DNA of 64,000 bases, taken from Tribonema minus. Taxonomy: Eukaryota; Sar; Xanthophyceae; Tribonematales; Tribonemataceae. Of this stretch, positions 1 to 12,537 are shown piece by piece (the stretch's first letter is position 1; every line of letters begins with the position of its first letter). Below the pieces are notes generated by a model that worked only from the letters and a program-made list of their open reading frames with translations, was not told where the DNA came from and did no database searches. The stretch covers positions 62,001 through 126,000 of the forward strand of contig JAFCMP010000501.1 of NCBI GenBank assembly GCA_017506865.1, read 5' to 3'. The position numbers and the translations under genes are program-made.

Positions 1-1248
1 TGGAAACACTTATTTTGTAAAATCAGTGCGTGCAAGACCAAGCGGCCTCAGGCTACTAGTAGTACGAACCAGCTGCTCGTTAGCACCGAGAGGTGCGGCA
101 GCGCTTGCGGTGGCGCTGATGGTGGCGAGGGTGCATCAGGCAGCGAGGGGATGGGAGATGCTGGCTCTGACTGTGAGCAGGAGCTGCGGAGTCGCGTGTG
201 GTGAGGATACGGCTTTGGGCAGCAGCAGGGGATATTGGAACATGGGGATGCGGATAGCATCAGGGCACACTGTAGATCGTTTGCTTGAACACGCAAGAAA
301 GAGAACCTCGGCCAGGCACGTCAGCGGCGTGCTTAGGCAAGGAATCGAGGACCGGGCGCCTCTGGCCCAAATGTATACTAGAGGCATAACCGCGGTCCTC
401 CGGCGTTTTCGCTCAAGAGATGGAGACATCGGCTACGATAGGTGTGGCTCAGACTGGGTGCCGCTGTGTCTAACCCCCATGAGTCTAGTACAAGCCTGCA
501 ACGCAGGGCTCTAAGGGCCCGTCCGATTTTAGTTTTTTGCAATCTTATCCAACGCATCAAGCCCACCTTGGGGCTGCTATAAATACAAGATCATAAGTAC
601 GAACCAGAAAAGGCGCGTGTGATCCGAGTCACCAGGAAAAGGTGTGTGCCGTGCACAAGCAGTTCACTCTGTCTCAATATGCACCCAAATAATGAAGTCG
701 GTCTACACACAGTGGATATCTGTTGAATGCACAACAAACAGTGTGCACGTTACGCACAGAACTGATTCAGAAGCATGCCATCCTTGTCCGCGCGCATTGT
801 AATGCATTGCCACTAGTATAGAGACACATGACAAATCGTTGCACGGCTGACGAATGGTCCACTGTGTGTCACCCGGTCCGTGCATGCGTGACTACGTAAA
901 ACCTGTAGACATCGCATTGCAGTCATCAGCGACTTGTACCTCCTCCGGCACAGATGGTGCCCAGCAGCATTCATGAGTGGCAAGATAATGGTGCATCCAT
1001 GGATGGACCACAGAGGAAACTCTGTACCCAATGCTGTCTGAAAACATGGGTGCAAGACAGTCACAATCACCCAACCTGCAGACGTTCGTGCATGTTCTTG
1101 CCGCCGCTGTGCTGCTACGAATCAGGCGAGCGGCAGTGAGACCAGCATTAAAGCGCGGCGGGCAGCAGCGAGTTCAGCAATCCAGCAACAGCAACAAGCA
1201 GTGGCGGAGGCGCCAGCAGCGCCCTCCTGAGACTTGCCACATTGAACC
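1..1248. other. Intergenic, no supported gene
   Basis: I see no conserved protein, tRNA or rRNA here. An open frame on the + strand between about 26 and 514 has no recognisable domain and a composition typical of chance frames in GC-rich DNA. The region is mixed-composition, non-repetitive DNA. Confidence 0.5.
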
Positions 1249-1869
1249 TCACGCAAAAGCGCCGACACATCTGCTCAAGAAAAGCCGTTGTCGTGCTCCT
1301 GCAAACCTCTGTTGAGGTGCGGACATAAGCGTGGGCCGCCTTGAACTAATTTTTGGGAAATGCTTAGGATATGTCACAGCTTCTTTTGTGTGCAACTCGG
1401 AAGCAAAGTAGACCATCAGCATGCCGCTTTGCAATGTCACGGGTGTCAGACCCTGCTGTTCCACTGGCACGTATGCAGCGCGATAAGCACGTGGGCTAAA
1501 TAACAGTTGTTGAAGGTTTGCCAAATCGCTCACCATCACGCAACAAGCTCCTTCAGCCTGAGGATCGGTCCAACTCCTGGTTGGCGCTGCTAGTGTCCGG
1601 CGATCCCGAAACGCCAGCCTGCAACCACGTTCAACAGCCTGAGAGAGCGGCCCTCGTATATACTCTCTCTGCTCCCTGATACAGGCTCTTCCCTGATGAT
1701 CATGATCCAAAAAAGAGTTTATAAATAAATAAACGCGAAGTGTAAGTGTAGCATCGGGAAGTAGCTTGTTATTCAATCCTGGCTGGGATGTCATTGAAAA
1801 AGAGCTGTTCGCACGACATAGCGCCAGCAACAGGAGCTGAACAGGGATAGCTTGCTGGCGTGCTGTCAT
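1249..1869 (-). CDS. Doubtful 206-codon ORF, divergent from TIM21
   Basis: This open frame starts with ATG at 1869, only 21 bp from the TIM21 start codon on the other strand. The first 25 residues are hydrophobic enough to resemble a signal sequence, but no family motif is visible in the rest. If both starts were real, the two genes would share almost no promoter, which argues against this ORF or places its real start elsewhere. It could also be TIM21 promoter and 5'UTR DNA read by chance. I do not assign a function. Confidence 0.2.
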   Translation of the reverse strand: MTARQQAIPVQLLLLALCRANSSFSMTSQPGLNNKLLPDATLTLRVYLFINSFLDHDHQGRACIREQREYIRGPLSQAVERGCRLAFRDRRTLAAPTRSWTDPQAEGACCVMVSDLANLQQLLFSPRAYRAAYVPVEQQGLTPVTLQSGMLMVYFASELHTKEAVTYPKHFPKISSRRPTLMSAPQQRFAGARQRLFLSRCVGAFA

Positions 1870-1890
1870 ATCTGAAAAGCCGGCAGCACC

Positions 1891-4872
1891 ATGTTCACAA
1901 CATGCATGCGTCAGGCGCCATCACTGGCACGGCGAAGATTGCTGTCTTCAGTCATCGCCAAGCCTTCCTCAGCAGCACAAAGGCTCCCTGCTCACCTGCG
2001 ATTGGGAGCTGCAGGACCATTTGCGAGACATAATATGGGGGCGCTGTCGCTGTTGGGGCCTGCGCAGGCGAATCAATGGCCTGCGTCCATCACGGTGAGA
2101 AGCGCAGGATCTTTTGGATCTATACAAAGCCCCCCCTTCCTCACTATGAGTGGATTGTCTGAAACACACGGCAGCCGTCATGAATTTTTATAAAGTCTGA
2201 TCGATTTGCAATGACATCCTGGTCATCACGTCTGGCAAAAATACTGCAGCACTCTCCCTCCGATCGTTGGAACTTAGCTGGACACAGTTTTGAGTAATTC
2301 CTGATTCAACGTTCTCCATGTTTAGCAACAGTTTGTGTGTTGGCGCCGCGGCCGCTGCATGCTGGTCTGAGCGGCGGATACCGATGCTGAGTTTCAATGT
2401 GAGGTGGACGCAAGATGGCCGTGGCTGTATTGGCCACCTGTGACCGCCACGAGCATGTCCTGTAACTGAGTTGAGTAGCTCAGAATGAAGGCACTGGAGC
2501 GGGACAGAGTGCAAGACGAGTCGAACGCCATTCAATGAAGTCGCATAAATGCAGCTTTTTCCTGATTTGTCGCGTTAGGCGATGCAAATCTGCATGCTCG
2601 CAGCGATGATGGGCACGCCGCATGGCGACCATGCGAGGCCTTGCTTTGCCGAGTACCCATAACATGCGTGTGGTCGATTCTGTCATCACCAGCGCGGCCA
2701 TCCTCTAACGCGAAAGGCATAGTACCGTGCACGGTGAGAGGCTTTGCTCAGTCGTTCCATCTTCTGAACACTAGTCTGCATGTCTCTGTACATGCATGTG
2801 TGCGCTCGCATCAGTGGGCCCATCACCCAATGCCTTCGACCGCATCGCTGTTCACTCCCATCCAGTTGCGGCAGCTGAGCAGCGACGCAAAGGAGTCGCA
2901 AGGTCAGAAGCAGCCGCCGCCGCCGCAGGGCGATGGCGGCGACAAAAACATCTTTGACGATGAACCGGAGGGCCCCCGGACGACTGGCCAGAAGATGAAG
3001 GAGGCTGCTCAGATGGTGCTGCTGCTGGCGATACTGGGGGTGGTGGGTGTGTGTGGGTACTTTGTGGTGCAGGAGCTCTTCCCAGGTACGTCGTCGCCAT
3101 CACTTACCCCATTCATGCGTGCAGCACAAGCGGACAGGAGCGCTGGTCGCTATGGTGCGTGTGCATAGGACCGCATGGCAAGGCGACCCGCTTGAGCATT
3201 CGGTCAGCTGTCAACGTTATCGTTTGTGGTGTAGTTAGCAGGCATTGGCAGGCATCTCAGTACACAGGACGGGCTTTTGGGAGTTGATAGTAGAGGAGGG
3301 GATGCTTGAATGTCAACAAGGAGCAGAAGTAGTAGCTGACTCTTGGACAACAAGGCAACAAGATGCAGGCACTGTGAGTATGCCTGTATTAGATGATGGC
3401 TCCCAGCAGGACTGCATCACTTGCTAGCATGTCATGATCATTCATAACACTGTGTGTGATAACAGGCGCAACGGTGGGGGCGGCGAGGTTTGCAGCTGCC
3501 CTTCGAGCAGGGAGCCTCAAACACTTACAGCGGTACTTTCTGTGACTTGCAGAGCTCACATCGCCCGTGAGTTGGCAGGCTGTCAAAACATGAAAAGCCA
3601 GATCCATCGAGCACAGCAACAGCATTTGACAAGGACGCAATTTCTAAGTGATGTACCTGTCTTGCATGAGCAATTTCTAGCTTGAGTAGTCCACAAATGA
3701 CTGCCCCAACGTTACACAGGCCTGTGGCCAGGTAGGTACGGTGGGCATGCGGCAGACTCAGGTTCAGACTCGCAAGTCCCCTGCCAGGTCGATGTCGACC
3801 TTGACCAGTGGTGTCAAACGACCCCCTTGCAAGCTGTGCTGTCGTCGTCTCTTGGGCGTGCCTGTGGCACATACTTGCGCAACAGCATGCTTGAGGCCCT
3901 CTCGCAACCCGGCGGTTACATTTGCACCTCAGGCAGTCGGAAGCGCTGCTGATGTCGCCCCCCCCCCCCCCCCCCCCCAACCCCCTCTGCCCTTGCGCCA
4001 CTTCCCCCCTCCGTCTACAGGCAAGCTGTCCCCGAACGGCCTCTTCAACCGCGCGTTCGAGGCGATGCAGGGGGAGCCCGACGTCGCCAACCACTTCGGC
4101 ACGCCGCTCACGGCGTACGGGCGCGACCACGGCGGCACGCGCGAGGGCCGGCGCCACTTCGTTGAGCACGAGGAGTACAAGGCCAAGGAGGATGGGTCCA
4201 AGCGTATGCGCATACGCTTCAACGTGGAGGGGCCCTACGGGCACGGGTTTGTGTTTGCGGAGGGGTCGGACAAGCTGCCCAGCGGCGAGTGGGTGTACCT
4301 GATGGTGCAGGACTCGAGCACGGGGCACGTGGTGAGCGCTGCTGCATTGAGTTTCGTGTGATTATTGTGATATTTGCACTGCGCTCATGCGATGCGAGGT
4401 GACTGTACAGCGGTACTGTAGCATGCGCAAGGCTGGCAGGCCGAGATTTTGCATATGAATTAGCGATGAGCCATTTGGTGAGGAATGCCTTCTGACCAGG
4501 GGTCATTGGGTTGGTAAGCGTATGAAAATGTTATTGCAACACACCGCCTGCTTGCTGACGACAGCACGCGATGGTGCAGATGTACAGATGCAGTATGGGC
4601 CACTGATCCTGCAGACCTGCACAGTGCTACTTGTCACTCATTGTCTTGCGGCAAGCACCAGTGGTCATGAGATGAGGAGTCTCGTCGCAGCACTGCCGGC
4701 TCTCGGGACTGCTCGATGATGGCAAAACTGATTCTATGCCATGTGTCTCATTGCGCAGATCACGCTGCAAGACAACCGTGCCCTCATATACGGCCGCGCA
4801 TCCGCAACAAGCGACGCCGAGGCAGACGCGCTCACTAACATGCTCGGAGGCGGCAAGACGGGGGGGCGCTAG
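1891..4872 (+). CDS. TIM21: TIM21, subunit of the mitochondrial inner-membrane TIM23 translocase
   Basis: TIM21 tethers the TIM23 presequence translocase to the TOM complex and to respiratory-chain complexes at the inner membrane. Four exons join in frame: 1891-2094, 2815-3085, 4021-4331 and 4759-4872 (900 nt, 299 aa), all with GT-AG introns. Exon 1 encodes an Arg/Ser/Ala-rich presequence (MFTTCMRQAPSLARRRLLSS). Exon 2 ends in one transmembrane helix (about residues 135-155, core VLLLAILGVVGVCGYFVV). Exons 3 and 4 encode the intermembrane-space domain, with the family motifs FNRAFEAMQGEPDV, a GYG-like YGRDHG, RMRIRFNVEGPYG, GEWVYLMVQD and ITLQDNRALIYG. Length is normal for the family. Intron 2 carries a poly(C) run of about 20 nt just upstream of its acceptor. 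The stop is TAG. The identification rests on order and spacing of motifs; splice sites were chosen because all phases close. Confidence 0.9.
3957..4020 (+). repeat. Poly(C) tract and pyrimidine run before TIM21 exon 3
   Basis: About 20 consecutive C residues (3959-3978) are followed by a C/T-rich stretch ending in the CTACAG acceptor at 4020. It probably acts as the polypyrimidine tract of TIM21 intron 2. The exact homopolymer length may be an assembly estimate. Confidence 0.7.
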
Positions 4873-5601
4873 CCGCCGCTGTCGTGCCAGCGCCCGTGTG
4901 TATGTAGCTTTGCAACATGCATCTGGGCGACGCCTGGTGCGTCCGGTACGCACTGCAGCAGCAGGCCTCAACAGGCGTGCCGTGCTTGCACTACTGCAGC
5001 TGGCTTGTGTTTCACAATCAAGGCAGGCAGCTAGCCGCTTCTCTTCCTGAGGCGCACTGCAGCGTTGCAGTGCCTGTCAGCGCTTCTCACCCAGAAGCAC
5101 TGGTACGAGGCTTGTCAAGGAAAAGGCAATTCCAATGGCTATAGCGGACGACGCGAAACAGGCCCTACTCAGTAATGCATGACTATTCTGAACAAGATTT
5201 CATGTTTTATTCTACACTGCACTGCCTCAAAACTTGCTTGCCCTCACCCAGTTTCGGCTGGTTGAAGTTGAAGTTGATCGAACCGAAACCGCCCCTTAGA
5301 GAAAAAGAGAGCCAGCGCGGCATGACCTGGTCGAAGGCACATGATTGGCGCGTGCACGTGCACGTCTTCACGCCAACGCGCAGGAATTTGGTTGGCGTAC
5401 CGCCTGCTGGGGCTTTAATTTGACAGGCAGCTTGTGTCATTTTGGCAAGCGAGAACAGTGGAGCTGGAGTCCACGGAGGGAGCATTGAACCTATCGCTCG
5501 CCGATTATCGCCGCTGGCGGCTCATGCGACGACTACTCATGCCTAGGCGCTGATGTACCTTAGTGTGGTGCCTTCCTCGACGCGTTCATCTCATTGCGAG
5601 C
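4873..5601. other. Intergenic between TIM21 and the CNBD gene
   Basis: I see no gene in this 729-bp spacer. It contains one short (TTGAAG)n motif at about 5259-5277 and should hold the TIM21 3' end and the promoter of the next gene. No TATA-like or other element stands out. Confidence 0.5.
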
Positions 5602-8600
5602 ATGTCGAGAAGTCCCGCACCTGGTGGCGGCAGCAGCCGCCAGCCCAGCAACAGCCCCAAGAGAAAGAGGCCTCGCCAATTATCGCCACTGGCAGACAAA
5701 TACGAGCCGCAACCTGCTCTGCAGAGCGACAGCTCCTCCCATCAGGTGTTTCCGGAGTGGCTGTCGGAGCGCAAGGACTTCAGGCAGATTTTCGGCCACG
5801 GAGACCTATCGGAGGGGAGGGGGAAGCTGGTGAGGTCACTGAGGGCACCGCCTGAGAACAGGACTCTTGCGGACCTGCAGACCATCGCCGCATACTTTCA
5901 GACAAGCGACGTGCTGGCGCCTCTGGGGGGGAAGATACACGCGGACCTGGCGCGCACCGTCCTGTTTCAGGAGGTATGTACTTCAACAGCGAAGTTTACC
6001 TTGATGCGCAGAGTGCTGTCACAGGGGGGGAAATGCAAGAGGGGCACAATTCTCGCCGGCAACATTAAAAACGGTCCCTCTGCAGGTTGGAGAAGTATAC
6101 GCGTGTGTACAGCACAGCCCATAAAGTTGCCAACTAGCGCTGCCGTTGCCAAGACACTGATGAGTGCCGATGTTCAAGTCATCGCAGTGGGCTGTTGCCT
6201 ACAACACCGACCTGCAGCATCTGAATTAGAACATGGGCGATCCAGCTTGCAATGCGGCTTTGCTTAACTGTCAGTCAGGGTATCGGGTATCAGGGCGAAA
6301 GAAGTCATGACGACAAGTATGACACCAGAAGGACTTCGAAGAAGCAGCAAGGACCCCTGGTATGAGGGCCCATTTACGCTGAGTGCTGCACTGCAGTGAA
6401 GCAGCAGTAACGCCAGCAAGCAAGGAGCATTGTGCATCGGCCTGGTAGATGAATTGTGCCACTAAGGGCCTACCAGTGGTCATCGTTGACGTTGAGCGCT
6501 GACCAGCGACGTGTACTTAACGGTGAATTTCTGAGTTCTGTTGCGAATTGGCGAAAAAAAATGAAACGGTGCTTGGAGCGCCCAATGCAGTTGTCAGCTG
6601 ACTTACTCGTGCATCCTAGTGTGTCTGCCCTCGTATTCAGAGTTTAGGTGCCAGGGACAGTGCCACAGAAATGACATGATCAGGAAAGGCTTTCACCACA
6701 AGGACGCTGCAGAAACGGCACTGCACCTCAAGAGTAGCATCTTGACAGACTCGGGGTGCAGCACGACACACTCATCATCACCTTGTGTACATGAACTAGC
6801 GCAGTGAGTGTGCCAAGAAAGTTGTCTGTGAAGCGCAGTGCTCAGCGCCTGAGTCACTGCTCAGCCTCTGCAGTGTAGACTACACAGCAGCGTATGTGCT
6901 GCAAGTAGCTGCACGAGTGCCGGCGCGGCGCGGCGCGGTGAACTCAGAGCGCAGCCCTTTATCGCACTGTCATTGAGTCGCGCTGCCGCAGCAGCAGCGC
7001 GCGTAGGCCAAAGCAGCGCTCACAATCACCCAGCGCTGAGCAACTTGCGGATCACGGTGCCGCATGGCGGTGCACTTCGCTGGCACCATCCGTGTGCTCT
7101 TGAAGACCACTAGGTGCGGCACGGGTAGTGCTGCAGCAGTGCTCAATTGCCTCAACAACAGCGCTTCATACGCCTCAGCAGCGCCTTTGCACGCTCAATG
7201 CGTGCAATGCAGCAGCGCTCAATTCTGCCTCAGCAGCGCTCCACACACCCTCACCGCGCGCGACAAAGCATCGCTCAAAATTTGCCTCAGCAGCGCCCCG
7301 CACGCTCTCATCGCGCATTATGGAACAACGCTCAACTTTGCCTCAGCGGCACTCCACACCCTCAACGCGCGCGCGACGAAACAGCGCTCAACTTTGCATC
7401 AGCAGCGCCCCGCGCTCTCGGCGCGCGTGATGAAGCAGCGCTCATTTTCGGCGCAACAGCGGTCCACGCCCTCACTAGTTCAGCAGCGCTCAATTTCTGC
7501 CTCAGCTTGCCTCAGCAGCGCTCCACACGTCGCCGTCGCAGGTCCCCGCGGGCACGACGCTGGTGCGGCAGGGCGACATTGGCCTCGAGTTCTTCATCAT
7601 ACTCGCCGGCGCGGTACATGTGGTGGTGGACGGCCAGGACGTCGCGGACCTCACTGACGGCTGCACGTTCGGGGAGAAGGCGAGTGCTATTGAGCGCTGC
7701 CCCCAATGAAATATCAAAGTGTTGAAGTATGAGATGTGGTGGAGGACGGCCAGGACGTCGCGGACCTCACTGACGGCTGCACGTTCGGGGAGAAGGCGAG
7801 TGCCGTCGCCTAGGCGCAGCCCCCCAATGAGTGATGAAGTATGGGTGTTGAAGTATGAGATGCAGCGCCTGGAGCAGCGCCCCTGCGCGAGGCTCCTGGC
7901 TGCTGCAGCGGCGTGACGCAGCTAGTTGCCGTGGCAGAGCAGGACGCTCAGGGTGGACCCAATGCGGAAGCGCAGAGCAGCACTTGACCAGGACAGGCTG
8001 CGGTTACAGAGAAACAATGAGTGTAGGTGCTGGTGCAGATAGAGCAATAGTCCAAACGCAGGGAGGAAACAGTGTGAGACTGGTGCTGGACCAGTCCATG
8101 GTGAATTATTATGAGTACCTCCACTGTGGTGATAACCTTGGCAGATTTGTGGGCATAACAGAATGTAGGGTAGGTAGGTTTCATACTCCATCACAGCGCT
8201 CAACTGGGCTGCCCACCCACCAGGCTTGCCACCGCAGCAGCTCTCCGGCAGGCTGTGATGCGGTGGGCAAAGCATTGAGCACTGCGCACGGTACTGAGCA
8301 CTGACATTGTGCGCGCGGCTTAGCCCCGAAGCTGTGAAGCGCGGCGCGAGAGTCTGACCTCGGCGTCTTGCAAATTGCCATGTACAATTGTGGCCCGTGC
8401 AGCCATTCTGCCAACATGGTATACGGCTTTCTAACCCTCGTGGTATGCCATTTCTCATGCTCATGTCCAAGCCCATGTGTCAATGGTCTTGCGCGCTCAT
8501 GCTGGCGTGCATTTTGTCCCTGCGCCTGGTCCGCTGTCGCGCGCTCAGGCCCTTGAGAACAGCGAGCCGCGGAACGCCACCATTACATCCACGGCGCCAA

Positions 8601-11600
8601 CACAGGTCGTCATTGTCAAGGTGAGCTGGGGCCATCTGCAAGGCGCGCATTCGATACTTGTGTAATGTGAATATGCCCCCCGGGCGCATGGGTACAGTGC
8701 ATGCAGACAGCGCACGGCGGCGACTCATTTCGTACGAGTCGGGGGCGCATTTTGTCACATTGGAGCGGTGAACGCTGGTTGACACTGCGGCGGACGCAGC
8801 GCATCACCGCATCACCTTGTGATGTATGCTGAACGCCACGGCGGTGTGCTGCAGCCACCGACGTCACGCGGATGCAAAAACGTTGTTCAACTTCTCGAGT
8901 GCATCCCAGCGCGGCGTTGCTGTGCGCTGCTGCGCGGCATGTGCACGGTGACAAATTGCTTTGCGGCGCCCGCGTCGCCTTCAGTTGGCAGAGCGCCGGT
9001 GTGCCAGCACACGGCCTCTACTCTCATTTTCAAGTCACAAATGCCGGTTTCACACCGTCTGCTCCGTGACTCGCGCGCTGGCGTCTGACAGGCCATCAAC
9101 TACCACAGGGCCATGAACCGCAGGGCGGCGCTGACCAAGCAGCACATGGTGGAGCTGCTGGCGAACCACTTTGAGTGCGCACAAACATGGGCGATAGGGC
9201 GCGTCATCGGTTTTGCGAGCTCCATGAGCAGGCACGGCTACGACGCGGGACAGGCAAGTGCTGACCGCTAGATCGTGTCGTCTGTGCATGTCGCCGAGCA
9301 TCGCACAATGAAGTCATGCACTTCTAATTCTCAGCGCCTTTCCAAGTTCAGAACATGTAGTGTCATGCGCACGTGAAGCATCGGACTGAACATGTGGGGG
9401 ACGGAAAATGGGGCAGGTACTTGAAGTTGAAGTATGCTGATGCAGACACCTGTATCGGTCCGCACTTCAAGAAGGGGCTAATTCCAAACTCCATACAACG
9501 CAACTGTCAAAACCTCACCAACGGTGCTTGAGATGCCCAAACTGCAAGACTAGCGCTGCAGTACGCATGTCAACATGCATGTCAGTCGGTGCGCCTGCCC
9601 CTCATCACTGCCTGAGGCGGCGACACCACCACCACCCTCCCACACCGCTCACCTAATGCAACCAATAGTCACGCCAAGACGATTTTGTCAATGCCAAATC
9701 GCCGTCAACGCAGATCATCTTCACGGAGGGCGAACCCGCCGGGATGCTCATCATCGTCGCGCGCGGCAGCGTGGTCCTCAAGGTCGCCGTCACGCAGAAC
9801 GACGCCAACCTGTGGCCGACGCGCAGAAGAGACCCTGCCGCCGCCGCCGCTGCTGCCGCCGCCGCCGCAGCCGCAGCAGAGCCCCAGCTGCTCAGGGCTC
9901 ACAAGCTGCCCGAGTTGGACGACCTGGATGCTGACGACTGGTTCAGCAGCGCCGTCGGCATGGGCGGAGGCAGCATTGGCAGCGATGCCGGCGGCGGCGC
10001 TGTCCACGACGGTGCCGCAGCTAGTGGCGGCGGCGGCGGCGGCAGCGGCAGCGGCGGCGGCGGTAGCACAAGCGGCGGCAGCGCCAGTCACAGGGGCAGG
10101 GATAGAGGCAGCGGCGGTGGCGGCAGCAGCGTAGCCAGTGGCAGTATGCACAGAGACAGCGGCGGAAGCGGCGGCGGCGGCACTATGTACGAGGTATGCC
10201 CCCACACGCGCACGGTGCTGCTGCCGCTGGCGACGGTGCGCGTCGGCGGCGTTTTTGGCGAGGATTGCCTGCTGGGCTACGGCGCGCGGCAGTACAGGGC
10301 GGTGGCCGCGGAGCCGGGGACGCGCGTGCTGCTGGCGAATCGGCCCACAGCGATGCGCTACCTGAGCGACGCGGACATCGAGGCCATGAGGGTATGTATG
10401 TATGGTACTTCATAGTATACACTCAGGCTGTTGCCGAGGCACCATGTGAGAGAGTAGTGTGTCGGTGTAAAAAGGGGGGTGCGTGGGGGAGTGAGGTCAT
10501 GGGGGTATGTGACGTGCATGTCATCGCTCCTACATTGAGTAGCAATGGTGCATGAGAGCGGTTTTTGCGTGGCTTAGCATACCAGTTGCTTCAGATGGTA
10601 CGCAGCCACCCCCGCATGACGCGCGTTGTGCCGGCAGGCTGCGAGAGAGCCTTCATCCACAGTATGAAGGTGCAGGAGTGCCGCACACTTCAGCAATGTC
10701 TGTGCTGGTCACAAGGTGGTGTGCGGCCTACAGTACGTCTTGCCCACTGCATTGCGCTCACTACTTGTGGACATTAAGGCAAGGTTTGGCATACATGTAT
10801 GAGTCGCTACTGCGCCCCACAGCATTTTTTGCCGGTTTGCGCGCAAACGTGCACACTACGCGTCACCATCAGAGCAGCTGGCATTGCCAGCTCCTCTGCT
10901 AATCGATCTGCACTGGTGGCGCTGCTGCGCATGGCAGGTTGCCCGCGCGCCTCTGTACCGGCCCATGCAGGATCTGCAGAAGGAGCTGGCGGCGCAGCTC
11001 AGAAAGCAGAAGCTGTTCCATGCGCTCAAGGAAGAGTCACTGGGGCCCCGCTACAGCAGGAGCTTGCATGAGGTGAGGTCAGACGGATGTCACGCAGTGC
11101 TGAGTGTGCAGAGTGCAGTTGGCGACCGTTGAAGTCTCACCGCACATAACTGGTTTGATGGACGGGGATTGCGACGACTGCACCGACAGCCGCATTGAAG
11201 CCTGCCGTGGCGACAACAATGCCGATGATGCATGCATCTGCACGTAGGCACCTTATCCAATGCCTCACTCATCACTGCCGGCAACCTGAGCTAAAGCACA
11301 CACTGCTGCTTGTTCCGCACGCGGCAGCACCACCCCCACCCCCACCATCACCACCACAGCAGCAGCAGCAGCAGCAGCCTGTTGCCGCCGCGCGGCAGCC
11401 TCGGCAGCGACGACGGCGCCTCCGCCGCCGCTGCCGCCGACGACGACGTGCACGCAGCGCACTCATCGACCGCCGCGCGCGCCGCGCCGCTGCCGACCAT
11501 CCTCATCAGCGCCAACCAGCTGTGGCACGGGCGCCACAGCATACTCAAGGAGCAGCACCAGGCGCTCGCGCAGACGCGGCGCGACGCGACGCCGCTGGCG

Positions 11601-11627
11601 CGGTCCGCGGCGCCGCGGCACTGGTGA
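5602..11627 (+). CDS. Protein with two cyclic-nucleotide-binding domains
   Basis: Seven exons join in frame (about 618 aa): 5602-5973, 7542-7679, 8549-8620, 9092-9253, 9714-10391, 10938-11072 and 11328-11627. Exons 2 and 3 form the first cNMP-binding domain: VPAGTTLVRQGDIGLEFFI, then a phosphate-binding cassette FGEKALENSEPRNATI that is created only by splicing 2 to 3. Exons 4 and 5 give a second domain (GYDAGQ joined to IIFTEGEPAGM, then VFGEDCLLGYGARQYRAVA), which is interrupted by about 110 residues of poly-Ala/Gly/Ser. The N-terminal segment (RAPPENRTLADLQ) is of the kind that precedes this domain in CNBD2-like proteins. The tail is His/Ser-rich and has no kinase, channel or exchange-factor domain. 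Introns 2 and 4 must use GC donors (7680 and 9254) to preserve the conserved motifs. The last exon is the least certain. Cyclic AMP or GMP binding is expected from the family; the partner is unknown. Confidence 0.85.
7130..7541 (+). repeat. Minisatellite (about 56-bp unit, about 7 copies) abutting a splice acceptor
   Basis: The core GCCTCAGCAGCGCTCCACAC recurs in degraded form near 7171, 7229, 7283, 7340, 7397, 7452 and 7508, about every 56-57 bp, in the 3' part of CNBD intron 1. The final unit runs directly into the CGCAG acceptor at 7541, so the array ends exactly at exon 2. Several units keep pyrimidine-AG strings that could act as decoy acceptors. Confidence 0.75.
7620..7862 (+). repeat. 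Tandem duplication of the CNBD exon 2 end plus its donor
   Basis: The last about 60 nt of exon 2, its GC donor and about 55 nt of following intron (from 7620) are repeated 116 bp downstream (7737 to about 7862). The second copy retains GGGGAGAAG followed by GCGAGT. The copies diverge at indels and after the donor. The second copy lies inside intron 2 and cannot restore the reading frame of the domain. Confidence 0.85.
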
Positions 11628-12537
11628 CCGCCGCTACGCTGCCTGTCATGTGGCAGTGCTCGGCTGCTGCTGCTGCAGGCTGTGTCAGCGCTCAACAAGG
11701 CACTGGTGATCAGCGCTCAGCTCGGTGACCGCCAGCAGCGCACGGCTGCTGCTGCTGTAGGCTGCGGCAGCGCTCAGTGGCGGCCGTTGGATGGCACTGC
11801 TCATCACTTCAGCGAATGGTGGTGCAGTGCTCAGTCACTGCCACGATGGTTGTGCGCAGCAGCGGCCGCAGCGGCCGCATGCGGTGACCGCGCCTCAGCC
11901 GACACTGCTGCTACCGTTGCTGAGTGTGCCTGCGCCAATGTCGACTGCTCGCGAGAGCTTTGCGGTCACTTCCGACGGCACCGCTGGCAGCTCATAGTGC
12001 AGTGGCACGATTTTAGAGGTGCAGTTGCATTGGCGCGAGCGCCGATGCCACACTGCAACTGGTGACGCGCCTGCGCTGATGCGGGGCGCCGGCGCCTCTG
12101 CCATGGGGGGGGCAGCGCTCTTGTGTCTCGCTTGGCGCACGACAGCAGCTCGCCTGAGCGCTGATGTGCAAGGGTTGAGTCGCTTGTCTACAGAGGAGTC
12201 CTCAAGGGCGAACGCAGTGCCTCCGTGACAGCATCAACACCGGCAGAGACTCTGGCAGAGCCTTGTGCCACTGGCGCAGTTGCGGTGCGCCACAACAAAG
12301 CCGCCAGCAGCAGCAGCAGCGGCGGCAGCAGTGCTCAGCAACGCACTCGACACAACCTGCACGTTGGTCAAGCGGCTGGCTAATAGGTATATTGCGGACC
12401 AGCGCAGCGCATGCCAATGCAGTGGGCAGCACGCAGGCACGGGCGCGTCGCACGCAGGCAAGGACGACCAGGGAGTCTCAGCGCAGCTCTGGTGATGGAG
12501 GTACAGGGTGTATTAGCAGAGCAGCACAAGCCGCGCC
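11628..12537. other. Intergenic between convergent CNBD gene and RPS17
   Basis: This is the 3'-to-3' spacer of two convergent genes. It is rich in GCAGCGCTCA-type words and CAG/CTG trinucleotides (for example 12299-12330). These words are also frequent in the CNBD introns and near 25.1 kb. I see no gene. Confidence 0.5.

Noticed and set aside
7130-7541. CRISPR-like array
   Set aside because: Units are degenerate, with no distinct unique spacers, in a eukaryotic intron; it is a minisatellite.
9685-10134. Alternative frames through the poly-Ala/Gly region of the CNBD gene
   Set aside because: The frame giving IIFTEGEPAGM and VFGEDCLL on both sides is the only one with family motifs; the others are homopolymer shadows.
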